A stretch of DNA of 64,000 nt from Pedobacter ginsengisoli (GTDB taxonomy: Bacteria; Bacteroidota; Bacteroidia; Sphingobacteriales; Sphingobacteriaceae), in the NCBI RefSeq assembly GCF_030244015.1, contig NZ_JASSYX010000003.1:1054001-1118000 (forward strand), written 5' to 3'. The notes below the pieces were generated by a model. It made no database searches. It was not told the origin of the DNA and saw nothing but the letters and a program-made list of their open reading frames with translations. Position 1 is the first letter of the stretch; each line of letters starts with the position of its first letter. Positions 1 through 8,794 of this stretch are shown here, in pieces. The position numbers and the translations under genes were made by a program.

Positions 1-967
1 AACCAGCTGTGACGTGGATGATAAAAGCAAAGAAGATTAGGGAATAAAGATTTGAAATAAAACTTATGCTGAGGATCATCAACGCAACAAATAACATTTG
101 CAACACAAGATTGGCCGCCATCTTTTTAAAAAAAGGTCGGTCAATGGTAGCCTTGCCGATAAAGCCACCCACCATCCAGGCAAATCCAAGGATCAGTGAG
201 CTATATCCAGCTACGACCGGAGTTAAATTAAAGTGGTGTTCAATGATAAAAGGGCCAGTCATGTTGTAAATCATGACCATGCTATAAGCCAGTCCCAGCA
301 TTATAATACCCAGGGAAAAACTGGTCGTCCTGATCATCTCTATGTACACACTTATGATCTTCTTAAGCGAGAATACGGAAAACTTTTTCAGGGTTTCACC
401 GCTATATATATACTCCAAAATGGCCATGATCACTGCCAGTCCTGCAAGGAGGTAAAAGTTGGATTCCCATCCAAATACCGTTTGCAGATAGCCTCCGACA
501 AAGGGGGCGACGATCGGCCCGGTAGACCAGATGATAGAAAAAAGGCTCAGATAATGCTTCAGCTTGTCTCCTTCATAAACATCAACAAAAAATGCACGCT
601 TGGCTACGATCACGGTGCCGACTGTAAATCCGTGGATGATCCTCATGAGGTAAATGAGATAGATGTTCTGGGTATTGGCAATAACAATGCTGGACGCAGC
701 AAAGACCAGCAAGCAAATCAGGCTCAGCTTATATCTTCCAAAACTATCCAGTATACTTCCAATAAACAACTGAGAGACTCCATAGCTGATTAGGAAGAGG
801 CTTAAGGTAAGCTGCACCTGCAAGCTGCTTACCTGCATCGTTGCTGCCATTGTAGGCAGAGAGGGTATATAAATATCTGTTGCAAAGCCCGATAAAGGGA
901 GCAATGCAAAAGCCAGGATTGCAGAAATGCCCTGATTTTGTTCTTTTATGTACTTTATTGATTTCAA
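1..967 (-). CDS. Bcr/CflA-type MFS drug efflux transporter (3' end cut by window)
   Basis: Inner-membrane proton-driven efflux of small drugs is the usual role of this family. The minus frame is open from 967 to the window edge, giving 322 residues of about 400 expected, so the last one or two helices are missing. Residues 31-38 read DIYIPSLP, the hallmark of helix 1 in Bcr/CflA proteins. Later hydrophobic segments follow (for example LSLFLISYGVSQLFIGS and the GTVIVAKRAFFVDV loop). No ATG precedes the first helix in frame; the best start is TTG at 967, just after an in-frame stop. Substrate cannot be inferred. Family call is firm, start is moderate. Confidence 0.85.
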   Translation of the reverse strand, partial: MKSIKYIKEQNQGISAILAFALLPLSGFATDIYIPSLPTMAATMQVSSLQVQLTLSLFLISYGVSQLFIGSILDSFGRYKLSLICLLVFAASSIVIANTQNIYLIYLMRIIHGFTVGTVIVAKRAFFVDVYEGDKLKHYLSLFSIIWSTGPIVAPFVGGYLQTVFGWESNFYLLAGLAVIMAILEYIYSGETLKKFSVFSLKKIISVYIEMIRTTSFSLGIIMLGLAYSMVMIYNMTGPFIIEHHFNLTPVVAGYSSLILGFAWMVGGFIGKATIDRPFFKKMAANLVLQMLFVALMILSISFISNLYSLIFFAFIIHVTAG

Positions 968-1052
968 CTCTTATGTGTACTAAATTAGTCTGGGCAAATT
1001 TACTCTTCAGCAAATCTTTAGCGGCAATCTTTAGAACACCGTTTTGTAATGT

Positions 1053-1658
1053 TTATTTATAAACCCAGAGCAACATATTTTTTTGCCCGCTTTTGATCAG
1101 GTTATCTATTTCGATCATAGTGAGGTCGGCGACGACGGGACAGCCCAGGCTCACCCCAAAAAGGCCGGAAGGATAAATTTCATATTCGGGAACGGGGGTA
1201 TAAGAATGTAGCACAACTATCCTCTTGTAAGCGTTATTGTTTGTGCTGTCCAGGCCATGCATTTTGTAGTGTATGTTTATTCCCCATTTGCTATACGATC
1301 TGATGCCCAGTCTGTACCTGCCAAGTGATGTACAATTGCTATTGACCTTGTTGCTAAAAACAGCCTTAAAAGGTGTACTCCCTCCGCCGTTCCCGTGTGC
1401 GCACATTCCCTTGATAACGATCTTTTTCTTTTTAAAATCATAAACAAATAGCCTGTTTCTTCCCGAATGGATGCTCATGTCTACCAGGATACAATAAGAA
1501 GTATTCAGCCTGTTTGCGTTGCAGTATTTCAGTGCCTCCGATACCTTTTCCTCTAATTTTTTATCAGGCGAGGAGAGTTTAGCTTCTGTCCCGGAACATG
1601 CAGAAAAAGCAAGCAATATTGCCAGAATTGCAGTAAGATATTTCCGGGAGCGTTCCAT
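1053..1658 (-). CDS. L,D-transpeptidase catalytic-domain lipoprotein (YkuD_2-like)
   Basis: Predicted periplasmic, lipid-anchored protein of the murein L,D-transpeptidase type, a family that crosslinks or modifies peptidoglycan through a cysteine nucleophile. 201 residues. A signal peptide ends in lipobox FSAC with C21. The catalytic region shows H151 in VVLHSYTP and C173 in SLGCPVV, matching the His...SxGC arrangement of the family. A K/E-rich linker separates anchor and catalytic domain. It is monocistronic, transcribed toward the efflux gene. Whether it acts as a transpeptidase or carboxypeptidase is not visible from sequence. Confidence 0.85.
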   Translation of the reverse strand: MERSRKYLTAILAILLAFSACSGTEAKLSSPDKKLEEKVSEALKYCNANRLNTSYCILVDMSIHSGRNRLFVYDFKKKKIVIKGMCAHGNGGGSTPFKAVFSNKVNSNCTSLGRYRLGIRSYSKWGINIHYKMHGLDSTNNNAYKRIVVLHSYTPVPEYEIYPSGLFGVSLGCPVVADLTMIEIDNLIKSGQKNMLLWVYK

Positions 1659-1769
1659 GGTTCTGTCTAACTAAGATATCAAAAATATTTTCTTGCTGAT
1701 GTCCTGTTTTCTTTTCCCCATTCGATATGCAGGTGTAATTCAAATTTCACCATCATTAAAAACAAAAAC

Positions 1770-2231
1770 ATGGAACAGAGAATCAATTTTTTCGAAAAAG
1801 GTCAGGATGCGATCAAAGCGCTTCATGGTATCAATGCTTACCTCACCAAATCTCAAATAGAAAAACCTCTCCTGAATCTGATTTATTTCAGGGTATCGCA
1901 AATAAACGGTTGCGCCTATTGCCTGGATATGCATGCTAAAGACCTGCGTGCTGCCGGAGAAACCGAACAGCGTCTTTATGTTTTGGCTGCCTGGCATGAG
2001 GCCCCTTTCTATACCGACCGTGAGCGCGCGGCACTGGCATGGGCAGAGGCTGTAACAAAAATCAGCGGAGCAGATGTTCCTGATGTTGTTTACCATCAGG
2101 CAAAAGCCCAGTTTTCTGAGGAAGAATTAATTGAGCTGACACTGGCAGTTATTGCGATCAACAGTTATAACCGCATCAATGTTTCTTTCAGAACAGTTGC
2201 GGGATCTTATCAGGTGGGTCAGTTCGCTTAA
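1770..2231 (+). CDS. Carboxymuconolactone decarboxylase family protein (AhpD-like)
   Basis: 153-residue all-helical protein of the CMD/AhpD family, whose members often act as thiol-based peroxidase partners. The redox signature is GCAYCLDMHAKD with C48, C51 and H55. A second, clearly related gene lies at 44879-45331 with the same three residues at identical positions. It precedes the oxygenase/AlkB pair by about 70 bp on the same strand and may be cotranscribed with it. The physiological substrate is unknown. Confidence 0.9.
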   Translation: MEQRINFFEKGQDAIKALHGINAYLTKSQIEKPLLNLIYFRVSQINGCAYCLDMHAKDLRAAGETEQRLYVLAAWHEAPFYTDRERAALAWAEAVTKISGADVPDVVYHQAKAQFSEEELIELTLAVIAINSYNRINVSFRTVAGSYQVGQFA

Positions 2232-2302
2232 AAAGGCAAGATTCGGATTTTATTCTTTTATAATCCTGCAGACTTTTGACCTGTTCATTTAAATCAAATG
2301 TT

Positions 2303-3016
2303 ATGCAAAGTATTTTATCAAGAATTGAATCCATAGATTGGGGGACCGTCACGGAGTCCATGCATGAAAATGGCTATGTGGTGATCCCCCGGTTTTTAGA
2401 GAACACCGAATGCGAAGAATTGAAAAGGGAGTATAACAACCCTGAGATTTACAGGAAGACAGTCGTCATGGAGCGTTACCGTTTTGGGCTTGGGGAATAT
2501 AAATATTACAGCTATCCTTTACCTGCGGTCATTCAGCAAATCAGGGAAAGCATTTATCCAAACCTTGTCCCGGTAGCCAATTCCTGGATGAGTGTATTAA
2601 AGATGGACACCCGCTTTCCCGGTACGCTCCGGGATCTTCATTTGCTTTGCGAGGACAATGGTCAGTTTAAACCAACTCCCCTGATCCTGAAGTACGGCAA
2701 GGGCGGATACAATACACTTCATCAGGATCTCTATGGGGAGATCTATTTTCCGATTCAACTGGTATTGTTTTTAAATGAACCTGATGAAGATTTTAAGGGG
2801 GGCGAATTTATATTGATGGAGCAAACTCCGCGGGCACAGTCAAGGGTGGTAGTGCTTAACCCGAAGAAAGGAGATCTGCTGGCCTTTACTACAAATTTCC
2901 GTCCGGTAAAAGGCAGCAAGGGTTATTATCGGGCTAACATGAAACATGGCGTAAGCGAAGTCCGGGACGGTAAACGCTATACTGTTGGAATTATTTTTCA
3001 TGATGCATTGAGTTAG
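2303..3016 (+). CDS. 2OG-Fe(II) oxygenase (prolyl-hydroxylase-like fold)
   Basis: 237 residues from ATG 2303; an upstream in-frame TTG (2276) is less likely because the conserved part begins at MQSILSRI. The iron-binding facial triad is readable as H140-x-D142 (TLHQDL) and H215 (MKHGVSEV), with R225 (KRYTVGI) placed to bind 2-oxoglutarate. GGEFILMEQ is typical of these double-stranded beta-helix enzymes. The next gene, 35 bp downstream, is AlkB, another 2OG-Fe(II) enzyme, which hints at a shared alkylation or oxidative damage role. The substrate cannot be told from sequence. Confidence 0.8.
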   Translation: MQSILSRIESIDWGTVTESMHENGYVVIPRFLENTECEELKREYNNPEIYRKTVVMERYRFGLGEYKYYSYPLPAVIQQIRESIYPNLVPVANSWMSVLKMDTRFPGTLRDLHLLCEDNGQFKPTPLILKYGKGGYNTLHQDLYGEIYFPIQLVLFLNEPDEDFKGGEFILMEQTPRAQSRVVVLNPKKGDLLAFTTNFRPVKGSKGYYRANMKHGVSEVRDGKRYTVGIIFHDALS

Positions 3017-3051
3017 TTCATTTGGTAATGTTAATTTTATATCCAATTGTG

Positions 3052-3663
3052 ATGACAGACTTATTCAGTAAAGGAACGGCCAGTGAAATTAATCTATTGC
3101 CATATGACGGCGAGGTAAATTACTATGGCAGGTTGTTTTCAAGTCAGCAGGCCAGCGATTATTATAATACTTTATTTCATCATATTGAATGGAGAAATGA
3201 TGAGGCCATTATTTTTGGTAAGCGCATTGTCACTAAAAGAAAAGTGGCCTGGTATGGCGATACTGAATTTGAGTACACCTATTCTAATGTTACTAAACTT
3301 GCGCTCCCCTGGACTAAAGAATTGCTGGAGCTGAAAAAGATCGCTGAAGAACAGACAGGCGAAACCTTCAACTCCTGTCTGCTCAATTTATACCATACGG
3401 GAGAAGAGGGGATGGCCTGGCATAGCGATGGGGAAAAGGACCTGAAAAAGAATGGCGCAATTGGGTCCATGAGTTTTGGTGCTGAAAGAAAGTTTTCGTT
3501 TAAACACAAACAAAATAAACAGATCGTTTCTGTTATTTTAGAAAACGGCAGCCTGCTGGTCATGAAAGATACGACTCAAACACATTGGCTGCACCGATTA
3601 CCGCCTACGAAACTCGTTACAAAACCCAGGGTGAACCTTACCTTCAGGACTATTATTTTATAG
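3052..3663 (+). CDS. alkB: Alpha-ketoglutarate-dependent dioxygenase AlkB family
   Basis: Oxidative demethylase repairing alkylated bases in DNA or RNA. 203 residues from ATG 3052 (MTDLFSKG); an ATG at 3028 would add eight residues. NLYHTGEEGMAWHSD carries the iron ligands H124 and D126; H181 (THWLHRL) is the third ligand, and RVNLTFR near the C-terminus supplies the 2OG- and substrate-binding arginines (R193, R199). The last 6 bp overlap the convergent oxidoreductase gene. Length and motifs fit bacterial AlkB homologues closely. Confidence 0.92.
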   Translation: MTDLFSKGTASEINLLPYDGEVNYYGRLFSSQQASDYYNTLFHHIEWRNDEAIIFGKRIVTKRKVAWYGDTEFEYTYSNVTKLALPWTKELLELKKIAEEQTGETFNSCLLNLYHTGEEGMAWHSDGEKDLKKNGAIGSMSFGAERKFSFKHKQNKQIVSVILENGSLLVMKDTTQTHWLHRLPPTKLVTKPRVNLTFRTIIL

Positions 3664-4563
3664 TCCTGCGATCAGTTCATGATTAATGAAAGCACCAGCC
3701 TTAGTTCCAGCACCCACGGTTATTGAAAGGCTCCGAAACATGGTAGAATTATCTCCTGCCGCATATATTCCAGGAATACTTGTCTTCTGGAAATCATCTG
3801 TTTGGATGTATCCGGTATCCGTCATCTTGCAACCCAGCTTTGCAGGAATGTCACTGTGCTGCTCAAAAGGGATCTTTGCATAAAGTGCTGTCATCTTTGA
3901 ACTGCTTCCGTCACCAAATAACAATTCATCGAGGAAACCGTCGATATGACGGATTTCCCGTATAGGTGTTTCAATGACATTAATATTGAGCTGGAGCAAT
4001 TGTTCGCGCTGAGATTCGTTAATGGTTGATGCCCCATTGGTAAACACGGTCAGTTTCTTTGTCCAGTTATTAATTAGCCTGGCGAATTCGAACGCCTGGT
4101 CACCATTGACTAAGATACCGGTTTGTTCATTCCTGTACTCATAACCATGGCAGTATGGACAGTGAATGACAGAAATGCCCCAGCAATCGGCAAACCCTTT
4201 AATCTCTGGCATGAGGTCTTTTATTCCTGTAGCAAACAGGAGCTTTCTGGCAGCAAAAGCTTGCCCTTCTAAGTTGTAAACTGTGAATCGATCATTTTCA
4301 CCTTCTACCCTTATCACCTGGCCTTCTATGAATTCTATTGTCGGATATTGCATTACTTGTGCCTTACTTACTCTTGCAATGCTTTCAGGTGTATTTCCGT
4401 CTTGTGTAAGAAAATTGTGTGAATGTGGAGTCTGCCAGTTACATGGTCTACCGCCATCAATGATTAGCACATGCCTCATCGCCCGACCTAGTGCCATAGC
4501 GGCTGACAGACCCGCATAGCTTCCTCCAATAATGATAACGTCATATTTGTTGTTTGTTTTCAT
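3658..4563 (-). CDS. Thioredoxin-reductase-like NAD(P)/FAD-dependent oxidoreductase
   Basis: 301-residue flavoprotein. The FAD-binding Rossmann motif is at residues 12-18 (IGGSYAG), a redox-active CPYC pair is at C135/C138 (VIHCPYCHG), and the C-terminal IPGIYAAGDNS motif is the second FAD site, the arrangement of thioredoxin reductases. Proteins of this shorter branch often lack the canonical NADPH motif and are thioredoxin-reductase-like rather than proven TrxB. It is monocistronic, convergent with alkB. Three short dyads lie in its upstream region (4617-4675), suggesting control by a dimeric regulator. Confidence 0.88.
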   Translation of the reverse strand: MKTNNKYDVIIIGGSYAGLSAAMALGRAMRHVLIIDGGRPCNWQTPHSHNFLTQDGNTPESIARVSKAQVMQYPTIEFIEGQVIRVEGENDRFTVYNLEGQAFAARKLLFATGIKDLMPEIKGFADCWGISVIHCPYCHGYEYRNEQTGILVNGDQAFEFARLINNWTKKLTVFTNGASTINESQREQLLQLNINVIETPIREIRHIDGFLDELLFGDGSSSKMTALYAKIPFEQHSDIPAKLGCKMTDTGYIQTDDFQKTSIPGIYAAGDNSTMFRSLSITVGAGTKAGAFINHELIAGL

Positions 4564-4616
4564 AATTAAGTTTTTTAATAATCAATCCGGAAGGCACAGA
4601 CAGAACCATTCATCAC

Positions 4617-4675
4617 GCAACAAAGTTGCATAATTATGCTTAAATTAAAGAATACCTTTTGCAACATAGATGCAA
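4617..4675 (-). promoter_or_regulatory. Cluster of three dyads upstream of the flavin oxidoreductase gene
   Basis: Three perfect dyads lie within 59 bp: GCAAC-AAA-GTTGC (4617-4629), the uninterrupted palindrome GCATAATTATGC (4628-4639) and TTGCA-N7-TGCAA (4659-4675). They sit 54-112 bp upstream of the minus-strand start codon, where an operator would be expected. The regulator is unknown. Confidence 0.4.
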
Positions 4676-4707
4676 TAATTTCTGGCTTTATATTGGGTAC
4701 TGGTTGA

Positions 4708-4875
4708 TTAGCCTATAAAGACAAAGAAATTTCGCAGCAAGTCCGTCATATAGCCAACATAGCAGTATTTCTTTCTTCAGAAATGGCAGGTAAAATAACA
4801 GGCGTTACAATCTATATAACCTGCGGTACTGCCAGCGGTCTCAATTACAAAACGACCTCCATATCCTTCAAATAG
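4708..4875 (+). pseudogene. C-terminal remnant of a short-chain dehydrogenase/reductase
   Basis: A 55-codon open stretch with no start codon reads HIANIAVFLSSEMAGKITG, then VTIYITCGTASGLNY, then a stop. This is the conserved C-terminal end of classical SDR enzymes (VAxFLaSdxaxxiTGxtixVdgG). An in-frame TGA at 4705 ends it upstream, and the Rossmann core and YxxxK segment are absent. It is a 3' scar of a deleted SDR gene between two unrelated genes. Confidence 0.65.
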
Positions 4876-4879
4876 GTCA

Positions 4880-5518
4880 TTAATTTGGCAACGGTCTTAC
4901 CATAATATCTTTATAAAAGACAACACTCCCCGGATCGTGGCCCTGTAAAGCAAAGGTTCCGCTAGAAAAAGCTTTACCCCCGGCATTCTGTTTACCAACT
5001 TCCTCAGGCTCTGTATATTCAACAACCGTCTTCCCGTTAATCTTGATCGTCACCGTCTTACCCTGAACTTTAATGTATTCTTCATACCACTCATTGTCTT
5101 TCACATAAGTTTCCTTTACATCCTGAACACCGTATAAACTACCTGTTCTACGCCAGTCACTTTGCGAATTGTTCACCTGAACCTCGTATCCCTTGTTTGG
5201 AAATCCCTCCTGCTGAAATGCAGTATGGATGAAGATTCCCGAATTGGCCTTTGGTTTGGTCATCACCTGAGCCTTAAATTCAAAGTTTTTGAATTCGTGG
5301 TTACTTACCGGGCCATCGTAGAACAAGTGGGAAATTGGTCCGGCTACTTTAATCGCTCCATTTTCCACACTAAATGTTTCTGGATTTTGATTCTTTTTCC
5401 AGCCATTAAGCGTCTTTCCGTCAAAAAGGCTAATCCAGCCGTCCGATTTCGTCTGCCTAACGGCCAAACACGAGATTAAAAAAAGTGGGATGGCACAAAC
5501 AGCGATCAGTTTTCTCAT
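4880..5518 (-). CDS. DUF1080 (3-keto-disaccharide hydrolase-like) lipoprotein
   Basis: 212 residues with a lipoprotein signal (lipobox LISC, C17), so probably attached to a membrane facing the periplasm. WISLFDGKTLNGWKK at the start of the mature region and the later SGIFIHT and GYEVQVNN segments are the signature of the DUF1080 concanavalin-like fold, common in Bacteroidota carbohydrate loci and linked to 3-keto-glycoside hydrolysis. No sugar oxidoreductase partner is adjacent, so the substrate is open. Its stop lies 5 bp past the SDR remnant. Confidence 0.88.
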   Translation of the reverse strand: MRKLIAVCAIPLFLISCLAVRQTKSDGWISLFDGKTLNGWKKNQNPETFSVENGAIKVAGPISHLFYDGPVSNHEFKNFEFKAQVMTKPKANSGIFIHTAFQQEGFPNKGYEVQVNNSQSDWRRTGSLYGVQDVKETYVKDNEWYEEYIKVQGKTVTIKINGKTVVEYTEPEEVGKQNAGGKAFSSGTFALQGHDPGSVVFYKDIMVRPLPN

Positions 5519-6080
5519 TATTTTAATGATTAGGTGTCTAGTTCTTTTGATTTATAAAATTAAAACTATCCGAATTTAAGAATAACATATGAAAATACAG
5601 CCATAGTCAGTCAATCTTGACTAAATGTTGGCGAAGCAACCATTTTTAGCATAAAAGAATAAATCACACTTTTTTGGCATTAAAAACTCAAAACAAAAGC
5701 ACTAACTTATTTTTAAAATAAAAATTACAATAAAAAATCAACAAAACGAATGAAATATCTAATTATCAATACAAAAAATCAAAGAATCTTACAAAGAATG
5801 CCTAAAATTCACATCATATCACAAAAAATAATAGTCAAATCATTTATGATTATGAATAATTCGACTTAATTAGATGATTTTAATCACAAAAAATCCATTT
5901 TATCTAAAAAAATTGTCAACTATCATAATATTAGATATATTTATGCCAGACAGCGACTAAAAATTCAGATATAATTTACCTATGACAAGAATCTAACCCA
6001 TAAAAAAGCCCCGCCGGGAGGTCGCATTCCCAGTGAGGCAGATAGTTTTCGATCGCTTTAACAACAAAAAACCTTTTCAA
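5519..6080 (+). promoter_or_regulatory. AT-rich intergenic region with porin promoter and structured leader
   Basis: 562 bp without a supportable gene, strongly AT-rich to about 5990. A plausible Bacteroidota promoter is TTG (5913-5915), 20 bp, TATATTTA (5936-5943), predicting a leader of about 130 nt. Within that leader a sudden GC-rich block (6009-6040) can fold: GGGA pairs with TCCC and outer GCC pairs with GGC. I could not match it to a riboswitch family I know. Confidence 0.4.
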
Positions 6081-7688
6081 ATGTATAAAAATGTACGCTA
6101 TAAATCCGTAGTCTTTGCAGTATTTTTAATTTCAGCGCTCTTTGGTTTCAACCCCGCAGAAGCCCAAATCAGTTTAAATGCACAACTTCGCACACGGACA
6201 GAACTTCGTAACGGATATGGCAATCTCGTTTTATCTGATGCTAAAAAAGCAGCCTTCATTTCGCAGCGCACCCGTCTGAATTTTGGCTACAAATGGGATC
6301 TTCTATCCTTTGGTGCAAGTGTTCAGGATATCAGGGTCTGGGGAGCCGATGCTTCAACCATTTCAACCGCCGACGGTAATCGGTTTATGCTCCACGAAGG
6401 TTGGGCAGAACTCACACTGGCCAATAAGGCGGACACCAATATTAAGTTCAAATTAGTAGACCAGCTTTCATTTAAAATAGGCCGGCAGGAATTGATATAC
6501 GACGACTCACGGCTTATTGGGAATCTCGACTGGCTGCAACAGGCACGTCAGCATGATATGGCCCTGCTAAAAATCATGCATCATGGCTGGCAGGTTGATC
6601 TTGCTTATGCATTTAACCAAAATTCAGATGCCGGCGGTATAACCAACACCAACTATTTGCCAGGCAATTTACCTGCCTACGTCAAAAATAGTTTTGGTAC
6701 ACTCGTGCCGCTACCGGCTGGTCTTGTTCCGCTTGCCGCAGGCGGCAGTGCTGCCAACAACAGTTCAAAATCAGGAACCCCTGTCTACAGCAATCCTCCT
6801 GGCACCAATGGCGCGACACAAAATTATAAATCATTTAGCAGTCTTTATCTAAGCAGAAAATTCAACCAGACCAAAGTCTCAGCCCTGTTTTTCAATGACA
6901 GCTTTGGCCGGTACAAACTTGACTCCGCCGGCAGCCTCTCCACAGGTTACGTATACGGACGCCGTTTTGTTCCCGCCAGTCCGGCCGACACCTATAACTA
7001 TGGAACCAATAGCAGATATACTTATGGCCTGATGGTAAGCCCAACCTTCGGCAATGCTTCAGGCTTTGGTAAAATTGCAGTGCAAGCCGCCTATTATCAC
7101 CAATCGGGAGATGACAGAGACGGAAACACAATGAATGCATTCCACTATTCCATTGCAGCGACCTATCAAAAAGGACTTTTTAGTATAACACCAGGTTATG
7201 ACGTACTATCAGGAACCAAAACTACGGACCTGGTCTCGGGCAAAAATAACTCCTTCGACCCGCTTTATGGCACTCCTCATAAGTTCTGGGGATATATGGA
7301 TTACTTCTATGCCGGCAGCGGATCTCCAAAGGGCGGATTAAACAACCCATACCTCAAATTTAAATATACAGCCAACGCTTTTGCATTAGGGCTTGACCTC
7401 CACTATTTTGGATTGAACCAGGACATGAAAAAAGCTGACGGAACGCTCATTGGCAAAAACCTTGGCGAGGAGGCAGATCTCCAGTTGAGCTATAACATGA
7501 ACAAATTTACGAATATAGAATTCGGTTATTCCATGATGAAGGCCACCATCAACATGCCATATGCCAAAGCACAGGCCATAAACGATGAAGCCGCCGCATC
7601 ATTTGATAAAACAGGAACCTGGGCTTATCTCATACTTAAGTTTACGCCTGATTTTTTTTACAGCAGGCCCGTAGCGATCAAACAGTAA
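6081..7688 (+). CDS. Alginate-export-domain outer membrane porin
   Basis: 535-residue outer-membrane beta-barrel. The start is ATG 6081, giving a signal peptide that ends GFNPAEAQ; an upstream GTG at 6033 lies inside the structured leader and is rejected. Mature LNAQLRTRTELRNGY and the later QRTRLNFGYKWD and FKIGRQELIYDDSRLIG segments are typical of the alginate export (AlgE-like) domain found widely in Bacteroidota porins, many of which sit near nitrate genes rather than alginate genes. The downstream ABC ATPase remnant (8795-9112) fits a lost nitrate-type uptake context, which is an inference. Confidence 0.85.
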   Translation: MYKNVRYKSVVFAVFLISALFGFNPAEAQISLNAQLRTRTELRNGYGNLVLSDAKKAAFISQRTRLNFGYKWDLLSFGASVQDIRVWGADASTISTADGNRFMLHEGWAELTLANKADTNIKFKLVDQLSFKIGRQELIYDDSRLIGNLDWLQQARQHDMALLKIMHHGWQVDLAYAFNQNSDAGGITNTNYLPGNLPAYVKNSFGTLVPLPAGLVPLAAGGSAANNSSKSGTPVYSNPPGTNGATQNYKSFSSLYLSRKFNQTKVSALFFNDSFGRYKLDSAGSLSTGYVYGRRFVPASPADTYNYGTNSRYTYGLMVSPTFGNASGFGKIAVQAAYYHQSGDDRDGNTMNAFHYSIAATYQKGLFSITPGYDVLSGTKTTDLVSGKNNSFDPLYGTPHKFWGYMDYFYAGSGSPKGGLNNPYLKFKYTANAFALGLDLHYFGLNQDMKKADGTLIGKNLGEEADLQLSYNMNKFTNIEFGYSMMKATINMPYAKAQAINDEAAASFDKTGTWAYLILKFTPDFFYSRPVAIKQ

Positions 7689-7735
7689 TAAACCAACACT
7701 AATCCCAACTCAAATGAATATGGGCCGAAGTCATG

Positions 7736-8624
7736 CTATGAAAAGGTAATGTTTAAGCTTTCGTTCGTATTAACAGTGACCTTCTTATAGCATTTAACCA
7801 GAAGTTCAGAGCCTTTGTGCTTTAATTCGACAGGAATATTTTGAGACCCCAGCATTACCGAAACCGACTTCATCGCACCAAAACCCATATTACTAAATGC
7901 AAGTTCCCCCAACTGTAACCTACCATATTTCAAGTTTATAGTGTGGACTTGCTTAGCTCCGATCTTTTTCTGTCTATAACTGCCCCAGCCACTGGCAGAT
8001 GTAAAGGGTGCTTTAAAGTCTTCAGCACTCCAGGCCGGAGAAAATTTAATATAACCCCTGGGGCCATGATGGTCAAACCCACATGCACTAATGAAAGTCC
8101 CATAGCTTGCCATAGCCCGTGCATAATGGTCACTACATTCGATCTCATTAAATGGATTTCGTTTCGAAGCATGGTATCTGTTATGAATAACCCTGGTAAG
8201 GATCAGACTTTCTTCAACCATACCTTCAGCCATCAAATGTGCGGCGACCTGGTGCTCAAATCCACTCATACATTCATGAAAATAACCCAGCTGCCAGGTT
8301 ACATTTTCTCCAAATGGTTTGGGCTCATTATGCGGATTGGTATTCATCACCATACCGCCCTCGCCAGGCAAGGCATATGGTCTGCCTCCTATATATGTAT
8401 TTAAATTCGTTCTTACTTTTGAAATAAGCCGTCCCTTGACCTCTCTTATGCAATGAACTGACCCACCCTGAGTCCAGCCCTTTATCTTCAGGAATATTGT
8501 GCAGCGGGTAGTCCAATGCGAACATGCTTTTGCCCCATACGGGAAAACGAATGGCAGCAATGCCCACAGTCAGCAGGCTTGCTTTTTTAATAAAATCCCT
8601 TCTGGTCGATGATGTCTTGCTCAT
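7736..8624 (-). pseudogene. Degenerate GH116-like (GBA2-type) glycoside hydrolase with large internal deletion
   Basis: The N-terminal part starts at ATG 8624 with a Tat-type signal (STRRDFIKKASLL) and reads IPEDKGLDSGWVSSLHKRG, then KSKNEFKYI. The C-terminal part continues in another frame from about 8400 with FNEIECSDHYARAMASYG and ISACGFDHHGPRGYIKF, conserved C-terminal motifs of GH116 beta-glucosidase/glucosylceramidase proteins. Family members are about 800-900 residues; here fewer than 300 remain and the frames do not join. The central catalytic region is gone, with a frameshift at the junction near 8400. Confidence 0.75.
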
Positions 8625-8794
8625 GATAAAATATCTGGCTTTCAAACCTGTTCTTTCAAAACGGAAGTTAAAGAAAAGCACCGAAAGATTTTGCCTTTAC
8701 ACCAAATCCGCCTTACACCAATAACACAGGCGTATCCCAACCCGGGTTGACGCTCTTCAGACCCTGTCAACCCCGAGTGAGGGTCGTGTGCGCT

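Noticed and set aside
66..793. Plus-strand open frames over the efflux gene
   Set aside because: They are antisense to a clear Bcr/CflA reading frame and have no family resemblance.
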